Source: CAUZIB01 sp963578805
GTDB taxonomy: Bacteria; Acidobacteriota; Vicinamibacteria; Vicinamibacterales; UBA8438
Length of the DNA: 64,000 bases
Direction of reading: 5' to 3'
NCBI GenBank assembly: GCA_963578805.1
Contig: CAUZDY010000002.1
Location: 1 to 64,000, forward strand
Shown: piece after piece, positions 8,876-17,345 of the stretch
Numbering within the stretch: position 1 is the stretch's first letter
Layout of the letters: each line of letters begins with the position of its first letter
The notes under the pieces: model-generated
Database searches by the model: none
Told to the model about the DNA's origin: nothing
The model's input: only the letters and a program-made list of their open reading frames with translations
Program-made: the position numbers and the translations under genes

Positions 8876-10003
8876 TCACGCCAGCAGATGCGACTGCGGC
8901 GTCTCAACCTGACTCGACACGACGTTGTACAAAGTATCGCGTTCGACGGGATGACGTCCCGCGTCACGAATCAACGTACTGATCTGTTGTGGGGTCATCG
9001 CCTCCGGCGTCGGAGCACCCGCCATATGGTAGATGCGTTCCTCCTGAACCGTGCCGTCGAGGTCGTCGACGCCAAACCAGAGCGAGGTTTGTGCGACTTC
9101 TAGTCCTGTCGCGATCCAAAACGCTTTGACATGAGGGATGTTGTCAAGCATCAGTCTCGCCACCGCGTGGACCCGCAGCGAGTCAGCGGCAGTCGGTGGC
9201 GGTAACTTTTTCATCTGATTGTTGTCGGGATGAAAGGCCAGGGGGATGAACGCCTGGAGGCCTCCAGTTTCGTCTTGTAGTGCCCGGGCCTGTAGCATGT
9301 GGTCGATCTGCTCCGTGGGCGTCTCGATGTGCCCGTAAAGCATCGTGACATTCGACCTCATCCCGAGACGATGGGCCGTCCGATGAATGTCAAGCCACCG
9401 CGCGGTGCCGCACTTGTCGTGACAGATCTTCCGGCGGACGCGGTCCGAAAAAACTTCGGCTCCGCCACCCGGTAGCGAGTCAAGGCCCGCATCGACCAAC
9501 GCGCGGAGGACCTGTTCGTCAGTCTTGCCGTAGAGGTCAGCAAAGAATGCAATCTCGACCGCCGTGAAGCACTTCAAGTGAATATCAGGCCTGATCTTCT
9601 TAAAGCCGCGCAGGAGTTCCGTGTAGTAGTCGAACGGCAGACCCGGATGCAATCCGTTGACGACGTGCACCTCAGTGAGCGCCTGGTCGCCGCGCTCGCG
9701 CAGCTTGTCCCAGGCCTGCTCCAGCGACATCGTATAGGCACCGGTATCACCAGGCTGGAGCCTGGCAAAAGAACAGAACAGGCAACTCGCCACGCAGACG
9801 TTCGTGGCTTCGAGTCGAAGATTGTGATTGAAAAAAGTGTCGTCCCCGTACCGTCGCTCACGTTCACGGTTGGCCAGCCACCCGATGGCGAACAAATCGG
9901 GACAAGCCAAGAGTTGGACGCCGTCGTCGAGACTCAGCCGAACACCGGCGTCGAGTTTCGACGCGACGTCTTCCAGTCCACCCTCGGCCAACCGATCGTA
10001 CAT
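8876..10003 (-). CDS. mqnE: Aminofutalosine synthase MqnE (radical SAM)
   Basis: 375 residues with the radical-SAM cluster motif CVASCLFC near residue 72 and downstream family segments VVNGLHPGLPFDYY, LDSLPGGGAEVF and AFIPLAFHPDNNQM. The last favours MqnE over its paralogue MqnC. MqnE joins 3-enolpyruvyl benzoate to SAM, giving aminofutalosine in the futalosine route to menaquinone. mqnD is encoded 3 kb away on the same strand, with a B12 uptake operon on the other strand between them. Confidence 0.93.
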   Translation of the reverse strand: MYDRLAEGGLEDVASKLDAGVRLSLDDGVQLLACPDLFAIGWLANRERERRYGDDTFFNHNLRLEATNVCVASCLFCSFARLQPGDTGAYTMSLEQAWDKLRERGDQALTEVHVVNGLHPGLPFDYYTELLRGFKKIRPDIHLKCFTAVEIAFFADLYGKTDEQVLRALVDAGLDSLPGGGAEVFSDRVRRKICHDKCGTARWLDIHRTAHRLGMRSNVTMLYGHIETPTEQIDHMLQARALQDETGGLQAFIPLAFHPDNNQMKKLPPPTAADSLRVHAVARLMLDNIPHVKAFWIATGLEVAQTSLWFGVDDLDGTVQEERIYHMAGAPTPEAMTPQQISTLIRDAGRHPVERDTLYNVVSSQVETPQSHLLA

Positions 10004-10099
10004 GGGTGTGTATTATCCCACACGAAAGAGGCTTATCACCGTACAGGTGTCGGGGCGAGGCGTCGAAAGTTGGTGTTTGGGTTGGGTATACTGTAGCGG

Positions 10100-10290
10100 A
10101 GTGTCAATTCGGCGCTTCCCGATCAGAAGGGAAGTGGGTACAAGTCCCACACGGTCCCGCCACTGTAAGCGGGGAGTGGGGCGGTTTTGGGTGCGACGCG
10201 CACCCACCACTGGGCCAGTCGGATACAGGACCCGGGAAGGTTTGACCGTCTCGCCGCGATCCGCAAGTCAGGAGACCTGATAATCGGGCG
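10100..10290 (+). promoter_or_regulatory. Cobalamin (adenosylcobalamin) riboswitch
   Basis: The plus strand has the conserved elements in order: GGGAAGTGGGTACAAGTCCC (about 10129-10148), GGTCCCGCCACTGTAAGCGG (about 10153-10172), CCAGTCGGATAC around 10214, and the B12 box GTCAGGAGACCTG (10267-10279). It lies directly upstream of btuDCF, so it should shut off B12 import when cobalamin is plentiful. The exact 5' boundary is approximate. Confidence 0.93.
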
Positions 10291-10353
10291 TCCTCTAATC
10301 TGTCGGTCCTTTTAGCCGCAGGCGCGGTGCGTGGTCACGCCGATGGAGGTTAC

Positions 10354-10416
10354 ATGAAGGTCGCGTCCTGTCGATCATTTGCCGTTTCCCGCCGCCTCCT
10401 CCGAGATCAAGTCTAA
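10354..10416 (+). CDS. 20-residue leader peptide between riboswitch and btuD
   Basis: An ATG at 10354 with a strong Shine-Dalgarno (GGAGGTT, 3 bases before it) opens a 20-codon frame (MKVASCRSFAVSRRLLRDQV) ending in TAA at 10414-10416. It is in the same frame as btuD, whose GTG follows 3 bases after the stop and has no comparable Shine-Dalgarno. Translational coupling or a regulatory leader is likely. Alternatively btuD once began here and a stop codon arose. Confidence 0.5.
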   Translation: MKVASCRSFAVSRRLLRDQV

Positions 10417-10419
10417 GCC

Positions 10420-11235
10420 GTGCTGCGAGCAGACACCGTCTCATTTAGATACGACACCGCCGAAGTGTTACACGGTATCTCTCTCGGTCTCTCCAACGCC
10501 GGCCTGACGGGTGTGCTCGGACCAAATGGCTCTGGCAAGACAACGCTGTTACGGCTAATGGGCGGTCTGCAGACTCCGTCAACCGGACGGATCACGCTTG
10601 ACGATCGCGACCTGTCGACGTATCCACGTGGAATGCTAGCCCGGCGAATGGCCACAGTTCCCCAAGAAACTTATCTGGCGTTCGACTACTCGGTGCTCGA
10701 GGTCGTGCTCATGGGTCGCTACCCGCACCTGGCGACGTTTGCGATCGAGAGCCAAACCGACCTCGGATACGCAGCCGATGCGCTGGCAGCCACGGGCACC
10801 TTGGACCTCGCCGCCAGGTCGTTTACAACATTGAGTGGTGGCGAGAAACAACGTGTTGTGATCGCGAGCGCTCTCGCGCAACTCTACACGGCGGACGAGA
10901 CCGAGCCTGGCTCGCAAGTCCTGCTGCTAGACGAACCCACAGCCTCACTCGATCTGGCCTATCAGCTGGAAATCGCGTCGCTTATTCGCAAGCTCAACGC
11001 AATGGGTATCGCGATTCTCATCTCGACCCATGATCTGACCCTGGCTGCGAGTGTTTGCCGGGATCTGGTGCTGCTGCGTGACGGGCGAGTGCTGGCCACC
11101 GGCCCCACCCAAGATGTCTTAACCGAGAGCATGGTGAGATCGCTGTATGGTGTCGACGCGGTGGTCACCCGACATCCGACAACCGACCATGTGCTCGTGA
11201 TACCGGTGGATCGTGCCGACGAACAAACCCAATGA
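10420..11235 (+). CDS. btuD: Cobalamin ABC transporter ATPase BtuD-like
   Basis: 271 residues with Walker A GPNGSGKTT (about residue 34), a PQE Q-loop, signature LSGGEKQRV, Walker B VLLLDEPTASLD and the switch His in ISTHDLTLA. It belongs to the FecE/BtuD group that powers uptake of B12, haem or siderophores; the riboswitch upstream makes B12 the likely substrate. The start is a GTG without its own strong ribosome site, right after a 20-codon leader frame. It overlaps btuC by 4 bp. Confidence 0.93.
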   Translation: MLRADTVSFRYDTAEVLHGISLGLSNAGLTGVLGPNGSGKTTLLRLMGGLQTPSTGRITLDDRDLSTYPRGMLARRMATVPQETYLAFDYSVLEVVLMGRYPHLATFAIESQTDLGYAADALAATGTLDLAARSFTTLSGGEKQRVVIASALAQLYTADETEPGSQVLLLDEPTASLDLAYQLEIASLIRKLNAMGIAILISTHDLTLAASVCRDLVLLRDGRVLATGPTQDVLTESMVRSLYGVDAVVTRHPTTDHVLVIPVDRADEQTQ

Positions 11236-12278
11236 CTGAGGGTAACCCGGTCGGAACAGTAACCGCCTTGGGAGTCGGGAACCTCCGGTGGAGACTCCTA
11301 ACAACCTACACCGTGTTTGGTGGGACAGCTCTGGCGGTCTGCCTGCTGGCCCCCCTCGTAGGGCCGACGCCAATTAGTCTCCGTCAAGTGTTTGATGGGT
11401 CAATCCCGTTTACCGACAACGTCGATGCCCAGATCTTCTTTATCGCCCGTTTGCCCAGGGCGCTAGCCGGAGCCCTCGTCGGCGGCGCACTCGCGGCGGC
11501 TGGTGTCGTACTGCAGGCACTCCTTAGAAACCCGCTGGCAACACCATTCACGCTCGGCGTCTCCGCCGGCGCCTCACTCGGTGCGATGGTGGTGATCATC
11601 TTCGGCGTACCACTCACGGTGCTGGGAGTGCCGGCCGTCACTCTCGCGAGCCTCGCGGGTGCGTTGGCAGCAGTTGTTATCGTCTATTCACTCGCGCGGC
11701 TCCGACGCCAGGGACTTTCCACTAACGTGTTGCTACTTGCCGGCGTCACCCTCAACTCACTGTTCTCTGCGGTCATCATGTTCATACAGTATCTGGCCGA
11801 CTTCTCGCAGAATTTTCAGGCGATCCGGTGGTTGATGGGTAACCTCGATGTGAGTGGGTACGAACCGATCGTGTGGGCCCTACCACTGCTGGCGGTGGCG
11901 GTGGCTGGATTCGCCTGGCTACCCCGGTCACTTAACCTCCTCACGCTCGGAAGCGAGCATGCGGCATCCCGAGGTGTGAACGTGCTGCGGACCCAACGTC
12001 TGGCGTTCTTCAGCGCATCACTCGCGACGGGCGCGGCGGTTTCGCTGGGCGGTCCAATCGGGTTCATCGGCATCATCGTTCCGCACATCGTGCGTCTCAT
12101 AGTCGGGGCCGACCACCGGGTGGTACTGCCGGCGTCGGCCTTCCTCGGTGCAGCGTTTCTCGTAATTTGTGACGTCGGAGCCCGAACGTTGATGGCGCCG
12201 GTCGAACTACCGGTTGGTGTCATCACGGCGATGCTTGGGGGACCGTTTTTCTTGTGGTTACTCATACGCAGTCGATAG
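11232..12278 (+). CDS. btuC: Cobalamin ABC transporter permease BtuC-like
   Basis: 348 residues with about ten hydrophobic helices typical of FecCD-family permeases. Family marks include ARLPRALAGALVGGALAAAG near the N-terminus, NPLATPFTLGVSAGASLGA, GGPIGFIGIIVPHIVR and the C-terminal ELPVGVITAMLGGPFFLWLL. It forms the membrane channel through which BtuF delivers substrate. The ATG overlaps the end of btuD (ATGA) and btuF begins inside its 3' end, consistent with a coupled operon under the B12 riboswitch. Confidence 0.93.
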   Translation: MTEGNPVGTVTALGVGNLRWRLLTTYTVFGGTALAVCLLAPLVGPTPISLRQVFDGSIPFTDNVDAQIFFIARLPRALAGALVGGALAAAGVVLQALLRNPLATPFTLGVSAGASLGAMVVIIFGVPLTVLGVPAVTLASLAGALAAVVIVYSLARLRRQGLSTNVLLLAGVTLNSLFSAVIMFIQYLADFSQNFQAIRWLMGNLDVSGYEPIVWALPLLAVAVAGFAWLPRSLNLLTLGSEHAASRGVNVLRTQRLAFFSASLATGAAVSLGGPIGFIGIIVPHIVRLIVGADHRVVLPASAFLGAAFLVICDVGARTLMAPVELPVGVITAMLGGPFFLWLLIRSR

Positions 12279-13189
12279 GCACCAGTACGACATGCCCGAC
12301 GGTCGTGGCCATCCTTGTCGTGGCGATCGGGTTGCTCTCGGCCCAGAATTCCGGCCCCAAACGGATCATCTCGATCGTGCCCGCGGTCACCCAGATACTG
12401 TTCGCGATCGGCGCAGAATCTCGGCTCGTTGGAATCGGAAGCTTCGATCGTCTCCCCGACGGTGACGATCGCGCAGCCGAACTCGTACGCGTCGGTGGAC
12501 TCCTCGACCCTGATATGGAGCGAATCTTCACGCTTCGGCCGGATCTCGTCGTTTTGTACCAGAGCCACGTGGACCAGCGTCAACAGCTGGAGCGTGCAGG
12601 TATCCCGGTGCTGGTGTACGAACACGCCGGTCTTGTCGACATTACAGAAACCATCCGTGATCTTGGAGTGCGTACTGGTCGGACGGTACAGGCCGAGTCC
12701 ATCGCCGCCCAAATGGACACAGGTCTGGCTGCCATCCGGGCAAAGGTCGACGGCCGACCAAGACCTCGCACACTCCTTGTGTTTTCACGAGAACCAATGG
12801 CGCTCCGTAATATCTACGCCAGCGGGGGCATTGGTTTCCTGCACGACATGCTTGACACGGCCGGCGGGGAGAACGTCTTTGCGGAGGTCAGAAGCGAGAA
12901 TATCGCACAGGTGAGCTCAGAGGCCATACTGGCAGCAGCCCCGGACGTCATTATCGAAATTCGATTTGACGAATATCTACGAAAGAGTGTGATCGATGAC
13001 GAGCGTGACGTGTGGCGGCAACTGTCAGCGCTCCCGGCTGTCCGTAATGGTCGGATTCACTTCGTGACGGGCCATCGTTTTGTGGTGCCTGGACCAGGGG
13101 TAATTGAGGCAACCGAGGAGCTCGCGCGAATGCTGCACCCGGAGGTCTTCGCTACTCCACAAACTCGACCGGCACCGGGTGTGGGATAA
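12254..13189 (+). CDS. btuF: Cobalamin-binding periplasmic protein BtuF-like
   Basis: 311 residues from a GTG overlapping btuC by 25 bp. A hydrophobic segment (TVVAILVVAIGLLSA) looks like a signal or lipoprotein-like anchor. It is followed by a class III periplasmic-binding fold: RIISIVPAVTQILFAIGAESRLVGI, LRPDLVVLYQS and a second lobe with a long linking helix. It would bind cobalamin and hand it to BtuC. Its last 38 bp overlap the 3' end of the convergent mqnD gene. Because of the btuC overlap a slightly later start cannot be excluded. Confidence 0.88.
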   Translation: MVTHTQSIGTSTTCPTVVAILVVAIGLLSAQNSGPKRIISIVPAVTQILFAIGAESRLVGIGSFDRLPDGDDRAAELVRVGGLLDPDMERIFTLRPDLVVLYQSHVDQRQQLERAGIPVLVYEHAGLVDITETIRDLGVRTGRTVQAESIAAQMDTGLAAIRAKVDGRPRPRTLLVFSREPMALRNIYASGGIGFLHDMLDTAGGENVFAEVRSENIAQVSSEAILAAAPDVIIEIRFDEYLRKSVIDDERDVWRQLSALPAVRNGRIHFVTGHRFVVPGPGVIEATEELARMLHPEVFATPQTRPAPGVG

Positions 13190-14000
13190 GCTCCTTCTCG
13201 TAGGCTTCGCTGAACAGCCGCTCGACCGCCGCCCGACCCCGCTCACCGTAATCGAGCGTCAGCTCATTGACATACATTCCTACAAACCGGTCGGTTTGGT
13301 CTTCATCGAGACCTCGCCCGTACTGCTGTGCGTAATCGATGGCCTCCGTACGATGACCGAGCGCGTAGGCGATACTGTCGTGAAGCAGCCGGGACACGCG
13401 ACGCATCGTGTCGGCACCTAGGTCGCGCCGGATCACGTTGCACCCCAATGGCAACGGAAGACCACCCGTCCGATCGGCCCACCACACCCCCAGATCGACA
13501 ATCGGGCGAAGCCCTTCTTCGGCGTAGGTTAACTGTCCCTCGTGGATGAGGAGACCCGCGTCGACCTTGCCCTCGTGTACGGCTGGCTGAATCTCGTCAA
13601 ACGGAATCACTTCGTATGCCACGCCGGGATAGTAGAGCTGCAGCGCGAGATACGCGGTGGTCAACGTGCCGGGAATCGCAACCGTGACCCCGTCAAGATC
13701 CGTCGGTCCGTCGGCCCGTGTAACGAGCACCGGCCCGTACCGATCACCCATACTCGCGCCATGCGGCAGGAGCGCATATCGGTCGATCAGATACGCGTAC
13801 GCATGAAACGAAACAGCCGTGACCTCGTACCGTTCGTCGAACGCATTGCGGTTCAAAGTCTCGATGTCGGCCAACACGTGCCCGACATCAAATCCGTCGA
13901 CATCGACCGCACCGGACGCCAGGCCATAAAACATAAACGCATCGTCAGAGTCTGGACTATGGGCAACGGTAATCTTCATAGTCTGTTCAGTCATCGTCAT
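13152..14000 (-). CDS. mqnD: MqnD-type 1,4-dihydroxy-6-naphthoate synthase
   Basis: 282 residues of the MqnA/MqnD periplasmic-binding-like fold. The N-terminal AHSPDSDDAFMFYGLA, then DIETLNRNAF, SFHAYAYL and YALLPHGASMGDRYGP, match MqnD-like enzymes, which cleave cyclic de-hypoxanthine futalosine late in menaquinone synthesis. The start may be the first ATG at 14000 or the ATG seven codons later (MKITVAHSP). The 5' end overlaps the preceding membrane-protein gene by 14 bp and the 3' end overlaps btuF on the other strand. Assignment to MqnD rather than MqnA rests on memory of family patterns. Confidence 0.85.
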   Translation of the reverse strand: MTMTEQTMKITVAHSPDSDDAFMFYGLASGAVDVDGFDVGHVLADIETLNRNAFDERYEVTAVSFHAYAYLIDRYALLPHGASMGDRYGPVLVTRADGPTDLDGVTVAIPGTLTTAYLALQLYYPGVAYEVIPFDEIQPAVHEGKVDAGLLIHEGQLTYAEEGLRPIVDLGVWWADRTGGLPLPLGCNVIRRDLGADTMRRVSRLLHDSIAYALGHRTEAIDYAQQYGRGLDEDQTDRFVGMYVNELTLDYGERGRAAVERLFSEAYEKELIPHPVPVEFVE

Positions 14001-14490
14001 CGTCCGACTCGGCGTAGGGCCGAGCGGCTTGTCGAACCACGATCGTTAGGCCGAAGAGGGTAATCAAGAGCGAGGCCGTCAAGCCGACGTAGGCACCGAC
14101 ACCCATGACCGGGACTGGCACCTCGACGGCGGTCGTCCCCTGGACGATCGCCTGGGCCTGCAATCGCGCCCAGAGCTGGTCGGCGGCCGACCTCTCCAGA
14201 AATTGCTCTCCGAGCCAGAGGATCGCAAGGGCCGCCAGTCCGACCAGCAGCAGCGGATGCCTAGAGTTTCGGCGCGTCACGACACTCAGCGATGCCAGCA
14301 ACACCGCCAGTAACCCCAATCCGAGCACCCACAATCCAGCGAGGCTTGGGATACCGCCGAGTTCCCGGTCACCCAGTCTCGTCCATGGCAGAAACGCGCT
14401 GACAGCAAGGGCCACTCCGCACGCGAGCGGGAGATAGTACGCGCGCATACTGTGGTAGAACGCGCCGTAGAGACCCTCCCGCACCGACAT
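13987..14490 (-). CDS. Four-helix membrane protein, unknown function
   Basis: About 167 residues from an ATG at 14490 (MSVREGLYGAF); an upstream ATG at 14538 adds 16 unconvincing residues. Four hydrophobic segments are visible: residues about 18-34, 53-72, 78-95 and 130-150. An acidic tail, SDDDDD, ends the protein. Family not recognised. It overlaps the start of mqnD by 14 bp, so the two are probably co-translated. Confidence 0.7.
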   Translation of the reverse strand: MSVREGLYGAFYHSMRAYYLPLACGVALAVSAFLPWTRLGDRELGGIPSLAGLWVLGLGLLAVLLASLSVVTRRNSRHPLLLVGLAALAILWLGEQFLERSAADQLWARLQAQAIVQGTTAVEVPVPVMGVGAYVGLTASLLITLFGLTIVVRQAARPYAESDDDDD

Positions 14491-14569
14491 CGCGGGGAGT
14501 GTACAGGAGTCTAAGGACGAACGTCGATACGGAGTCACCCACGGGGTTTTAGCTTGGACCTTGTGCCAC

Positions 14570-14908
14570 CTACGAGTTTCGATAGATCGGTCTCACGAGC
14601 GCAGCCTTCCGACCGCGGGTCGCCTTCCCCCGCGCCGGCGGGAGTGCCTTCGAATCAAGGTTCTCGAGACCTTTCAGAATGTCCGAGGCCCAGCTGAAGA
14701 TGTTTCGACCGGCCACGGTGCGCCTGAGGAACGGCATCCGGCGGCGGCGCTCATCGGTTGGTATATCGATCGCCAGTTCTAATGCCTGTGCGAACCGCTC
14801 GACATCGTAGGGATTGATGATGTGCTGGAAAGGCTCACGGTTGGACACGACCACGAGCGGACTTGGCCGCCGGTCTGGCGCAATCGTCGGGTCTGGGTCG
14901 CTCGCCAT
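14570..14908 (-). pseudogene. otsA: Internally deleted trehalose-6-phosphate synthase (otsA) remnant
   Basis: The frame from ATG 14908 begins like a GT20 trehalose-phosphate synthase (SPLVVVSNREPFQH). It then passes directly, without a stop, into the C-terminal end of such an enzyme (INPYDVERFAQAL ... DERRRRMPFLRR ... FSWASDIL). Family members are about 450-500 residues or more, whereas this is 112. The central catalytic portion is therefore missing through an in-frame deletion with its junction near 14820. The product cannot be an active synthase. An assembly collapse is an alternative explanation, since the neighbouring iscS is damaged in a similar way. Confidence 0.75.
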
Positions 14909-15030
14909 CTTTCTTGCCTGGGAGTCCGTCAGCGGTTGGAACCAACGCGCGGCGTGATGGCACGACTGGAGACCAACCCGCTCGCCACTGACTATTCCAG
15001 ACCAGGACCACCGGTGGGGACCGCGGTGCC

Positions 15031-15357
15031 TCAGACGTTGAACGAGAGGCCGCAGCCGCACTCGCTCTTCGCGTTGGGATTTCTGAAGATCAGTGACTGT
15101 CCGAGCATCTCGGAATCACAGTCCAGCACGGTTCCATCCAGATAGGTGTAGCTCTTCTTGTCGACAAAAATGCGAGTCCCCTCTGAGCTCTTGAACACTT
15201 CGTCGGTGGGCTTGGGTGCAGTGTCCCACCGAAACACGTAGCTCATGCCGTTGCAACCACCGGCCTTAACGCCGACGCGTAACCCGCCTTCCGTGACGCC
15301 TTCACTAGCCATGGCCTCACGAATGCGCTTCGCCGCAGCAGCAGTGACCTCGATCAT
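15031..15357 (-). CDS. iscA: A-type iron-sulfur carrier (IscA/ErpA/HesB family)
   Basis: 108 residues. The three cluster-binding cysteines of A-type carriers are present: one in VKAGGCNGMSY (around residue 34) and two in the C-terminal SECGCGLSFNV. It receives and passes Fe-S clusters to target enzymes; several encoded nearby need them (NadA, MqnE). It sits immediately downstream of a truncated cysteine desulfurase and of iscR, so it belongs to a damaged isc operon. ErpA is an equally good name. Confidence 0.92.
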   Translation of the reverse strand: MIEVTAAAAKRIREAMASEGVTEGGLRVGVKAGGCNGMSYVFRWDTAPKPTDEVFKSSEGTRIFVDKKSYTYLDGTVLDCDSEMLGQSLIFRNPNAKSECGCGLSFNV

Positions 15358-15364
15358 TGTCCTT

Positions 15365-15586
15365 CTAATCAGTGTATCCGATCGGCGCTAGCGTGATGCC
15401 AAGGATCAGCCTGGAAACCTGCTTTCGTGCCTTCTCGACGGCATCCCTTGCGGCCCAGCCGAAGGCATGATGGCGGCTGGCCGGATTACCGAAAGTCTTG
15501 GCGGAAAATGGCTGCCTCGCCTCGACGACCCTCGGATCAGTGGGAGTCGTGGCATGGTGGTCCATGTAGATCGGTCGTCGAAGCAT
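15365..15586 (-). pseudogene. iscS: Truncated cysteine desulfurase (iscS/nifS) fragment
   Basis: The frame encodes a clear cysteine desulfurase N-terminus: IYMDHHATTPTDPRVVEA, FGNPASRHHAFGW and AVEKARKQVSRLI. After about 60 residues the similarity ends in LGITLAPIGYTD and a stop. Normal enzymes have about 390-400 residues, so the PLP lysine and the catalytic cysteine loop are absent. iscU, usually next, is also missing. A single deletion from within iscS to just before iscA would explain the layout. An in-frame TTG at 15616 directly follows the iscR stop and could be the original start. Confidence 0.8.
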
Positions 15587-15616
15587 TAGACCGCGCGACC
15601 GAAGGTGAGCGGCCAA

Positions 15617-16099
15617 CTAATCGACGGAACGCATCGGGACCGCAACAGATTCCGCGTAACCTAGCCTCACGGTCACCGGGAAGGTCGACCCGTGATCATC
15701 TTCGGCGAGCTCCTCAAGCGTGAACGAGGCGAGCGACTGCACAATCCGGTCTTTGAGACGCCAAAGCGGATCTCGCACATTGCACTTCGAATACTGATCG
15801 CACGTCTCGTCTTCATCCGAACAGGCGGTCACCAGTACCGGACCGTCAATCGCCCGAATGACCTCCGCGACCGAGATCAGGCTTGCTGGCCGCGAAAGCT
15901 GGTAACCTCCAAATGTGCCTTTATGCGATTCGAGCAGTCCACGCCGGGCCAACCGCTGGAGCACCTTGGCCATCAGCTCGACAGGGATGTTGTATCGTGC
16001 AGCGATCTCACGCGCACTACACGATGTCCCGCGCTCACTTAATACCAGAGCCTTCAACGCAATCAGCGCGTAGTCAGTCTTCTTGGACAGTCGTAGCAT
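15617..16099 (-). CDS. iscR: Rrf2-family iron-sulfur regulator IscR-like
   Basis: 160 residues. An Rrf2 winged-helix domain begins with LRLSKKTDYALIALKALV and includes IAARYNIPVELMAKVLQRLARRGLLES. Cysteines in CSDEDETCDQYSKCNV (about residues 92-107) have the spacing of a [2Fe-2S] site. It would sense Fe-S status and control the isc block. It is directly upstream of the truncated iscS and about 100 bp downstream of the moeZ-like gene, on the same strand. Confidence 0.9.
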   Translation of the reverse strand: MLRLSKKTDYALIALKALVLSERGTSCSAREIAARYNIPVELMAKVLQRLARRGLLESHKGTFGGYQLSRPASLISVAEVIRAIDGPVLVTACSDEDETCDQYSKCNVRDPLWRLKDRIVQSLASFTLEELAEDDHGSTFPVTVRLGYAESVAVPMRSVD

Positions 16100-16126
16100 C
16101 AGGTGCTATCAGTATAGCGCTCGGAC

Positions 16127-16175
16127 GGGTCCGGAGTCATGGGTCATAAGTCGGGGGTCGTGGAGGATCGGAGAG
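16127..16175. repeat. GGGTC/GAGTC micro-repeats between iscR and moeZ
   Basis: Closely spaced imperfect copies of GGAGTCATGGGTCATAAGTC and GGGGGTCGTGG fill the spacer upstream of iscR. Similar low-complexity repeats occur near 6868-6935 and 35415-35535. Function not known. Confidence 0.4.
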
Positions 16176-16199
16176 CAGCGGTCACCGCGACTCGCGACG

Positions 16200-17345
16200 T
16201 CAGTACTTGGGGAGCGACGGATCCACCCCGTCGATCCAGGCGAGAATCCCGCCGCGTAAATTCTTCGCCTTTACAAAGCCGGCCTTGTGGAGCAGCTTCA
16301 CCGCCTTGGCGCTCCGCGCTCCCGACTTGCAGTGGACCACCATGTCGTCGCGCCCCTCCAATTCCACCAGCCGATCCGGAAGATCACCAAGCGGGATGAG
16401 CGTCGAGCTGGGAATCCGGCAAATTTGAAACTCCTGTGGCTCTCGGACATCCAGGATGAACACTCCATCGGCCCTATCTAGACGCGTCTTGAGCTCTTCG
16501 ACCGTGGTCTCTACACCCGCAGCCGGTTCGGCGACCGACAGAGCTGGAGTGATGCCGCAGAATTGCTCGTAGTCGATCAACTCTGTGACCGTCGGGTTGT
16601 CGCCGCAAACCGGGCACTCAGGATCTCGACGAAGCTTAAGCTCCCGGAATCGCATCCGCAACGCATCATAAATCATGAACCGATTAACCAACGGTTCACC
16701 CACTCCGATGATCAACTTGACCGCTTCTGTGGCTTGAATCGTCCCGATCACGCCCGGCAGAATCCCCAGAACGCCACCTTCAGCGCAACTTGGCACCAGA
16801 CCGGGCGGCGGCGGCTCAGGATACAAGCAGCGGTAGCATGGTCCGTCCTTGGTCGCGAAGACCGATGCCTGGCCCTCGAAGCGAAAGATGCTTCCGTAGA
16901 CGTTCGGTTTGCCTAGGATCACGCAGGCGTCGTTGACAAGATACCGTGTCGGAAAGTTGTCGGTGCCGTCGACGATGATGTCGTAACCGGCAAGCAGGTC
17001 CAACGCGTTCTCTGACGAAAGCGCGACATCGTGGGTCTCAACCTTTACCTCTGGATTGAGCGCGTTCAGACGGTCACGGGCTGAGTCGAGTTTTGAGCGA
17101 CCCACGTCGAGCGTGGTGTGAATCACCTGCCGCTGCAGGTTGCTGTGGTCGACCACGTCGAAGTCCACAATGCCGATTCTCCCTACACCGGCGGCCGCAA
17201 GATACATGGCTACAGGCGAACCAAGCCCGCCGGCACCGATGCAGAGCACGCTCGCTGCCTTGAGCTTGAGCTGCCCGTCCATGCCAACTTCAGGCATAAT
17301 GAGATGGCGGCTGTATCGGGCAACCTCTTCGTTGCTTAACGTCAT
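16200..17345 (-). CDS. moeZ: MoeZ/MoeB-like adenylyltransferase with C-terminal rhodanese domain
   Basis: 381 residues. Residues 1-260 form a ThiF/MoeB/E1-like domain: RYSRHLIMPEVG, the ATP loop GAGGLGSPVAMYLAAAGVG, DFDVVDHSNLQRQ and the zinc pairs CYRC/CPVC. Residues about 285-380 form a rhodanese domain with active-site loop HCKSGARS and the Cys in CKSG. It adenylates the C-terminal glycine of a ubiquitin-like sulfur carrier and then sulfurates it. The ATG overlaps the carrier gene by 4 bp, so the partner is almost certainly the CysO-like protein. It could also serve molybdopterin synthase or thiamine synthesis. Confidence 0.92.
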   Translation of the reverse strand: MTLSNEEVARYSRHLIMPEVGMDGQLKLKAASVLCIGAGGLGSPVAMYLAAAGVGRIGIVDFDVVDHSNLQRQVIHTTLDVGRSKLDSARDRLNALNPEVKVETHDVALSSENALDLLAGYDIIVDGTDNFPTRYLVNDACVILGKPNVYGSIFRFEGQASVFATKDGPCYRCLYPEPPPPGLVPSCAEGGVLGILPGVIGTIQATEAVKLIIGVGEPLVNRFMIYDALRMRFRELKLRRDPECPVCGDNPTVTELIDYEQFCGITPALSVAEPAAGVETTVEELKTRLDRADGVFILDVREPQEFQICRIPSSTLIPLGDLPDRLVELEGRDDMVVHCKSGARSAKAVKLLHKAGFVKAKNLRGGILAWIDGVDPSLPKY

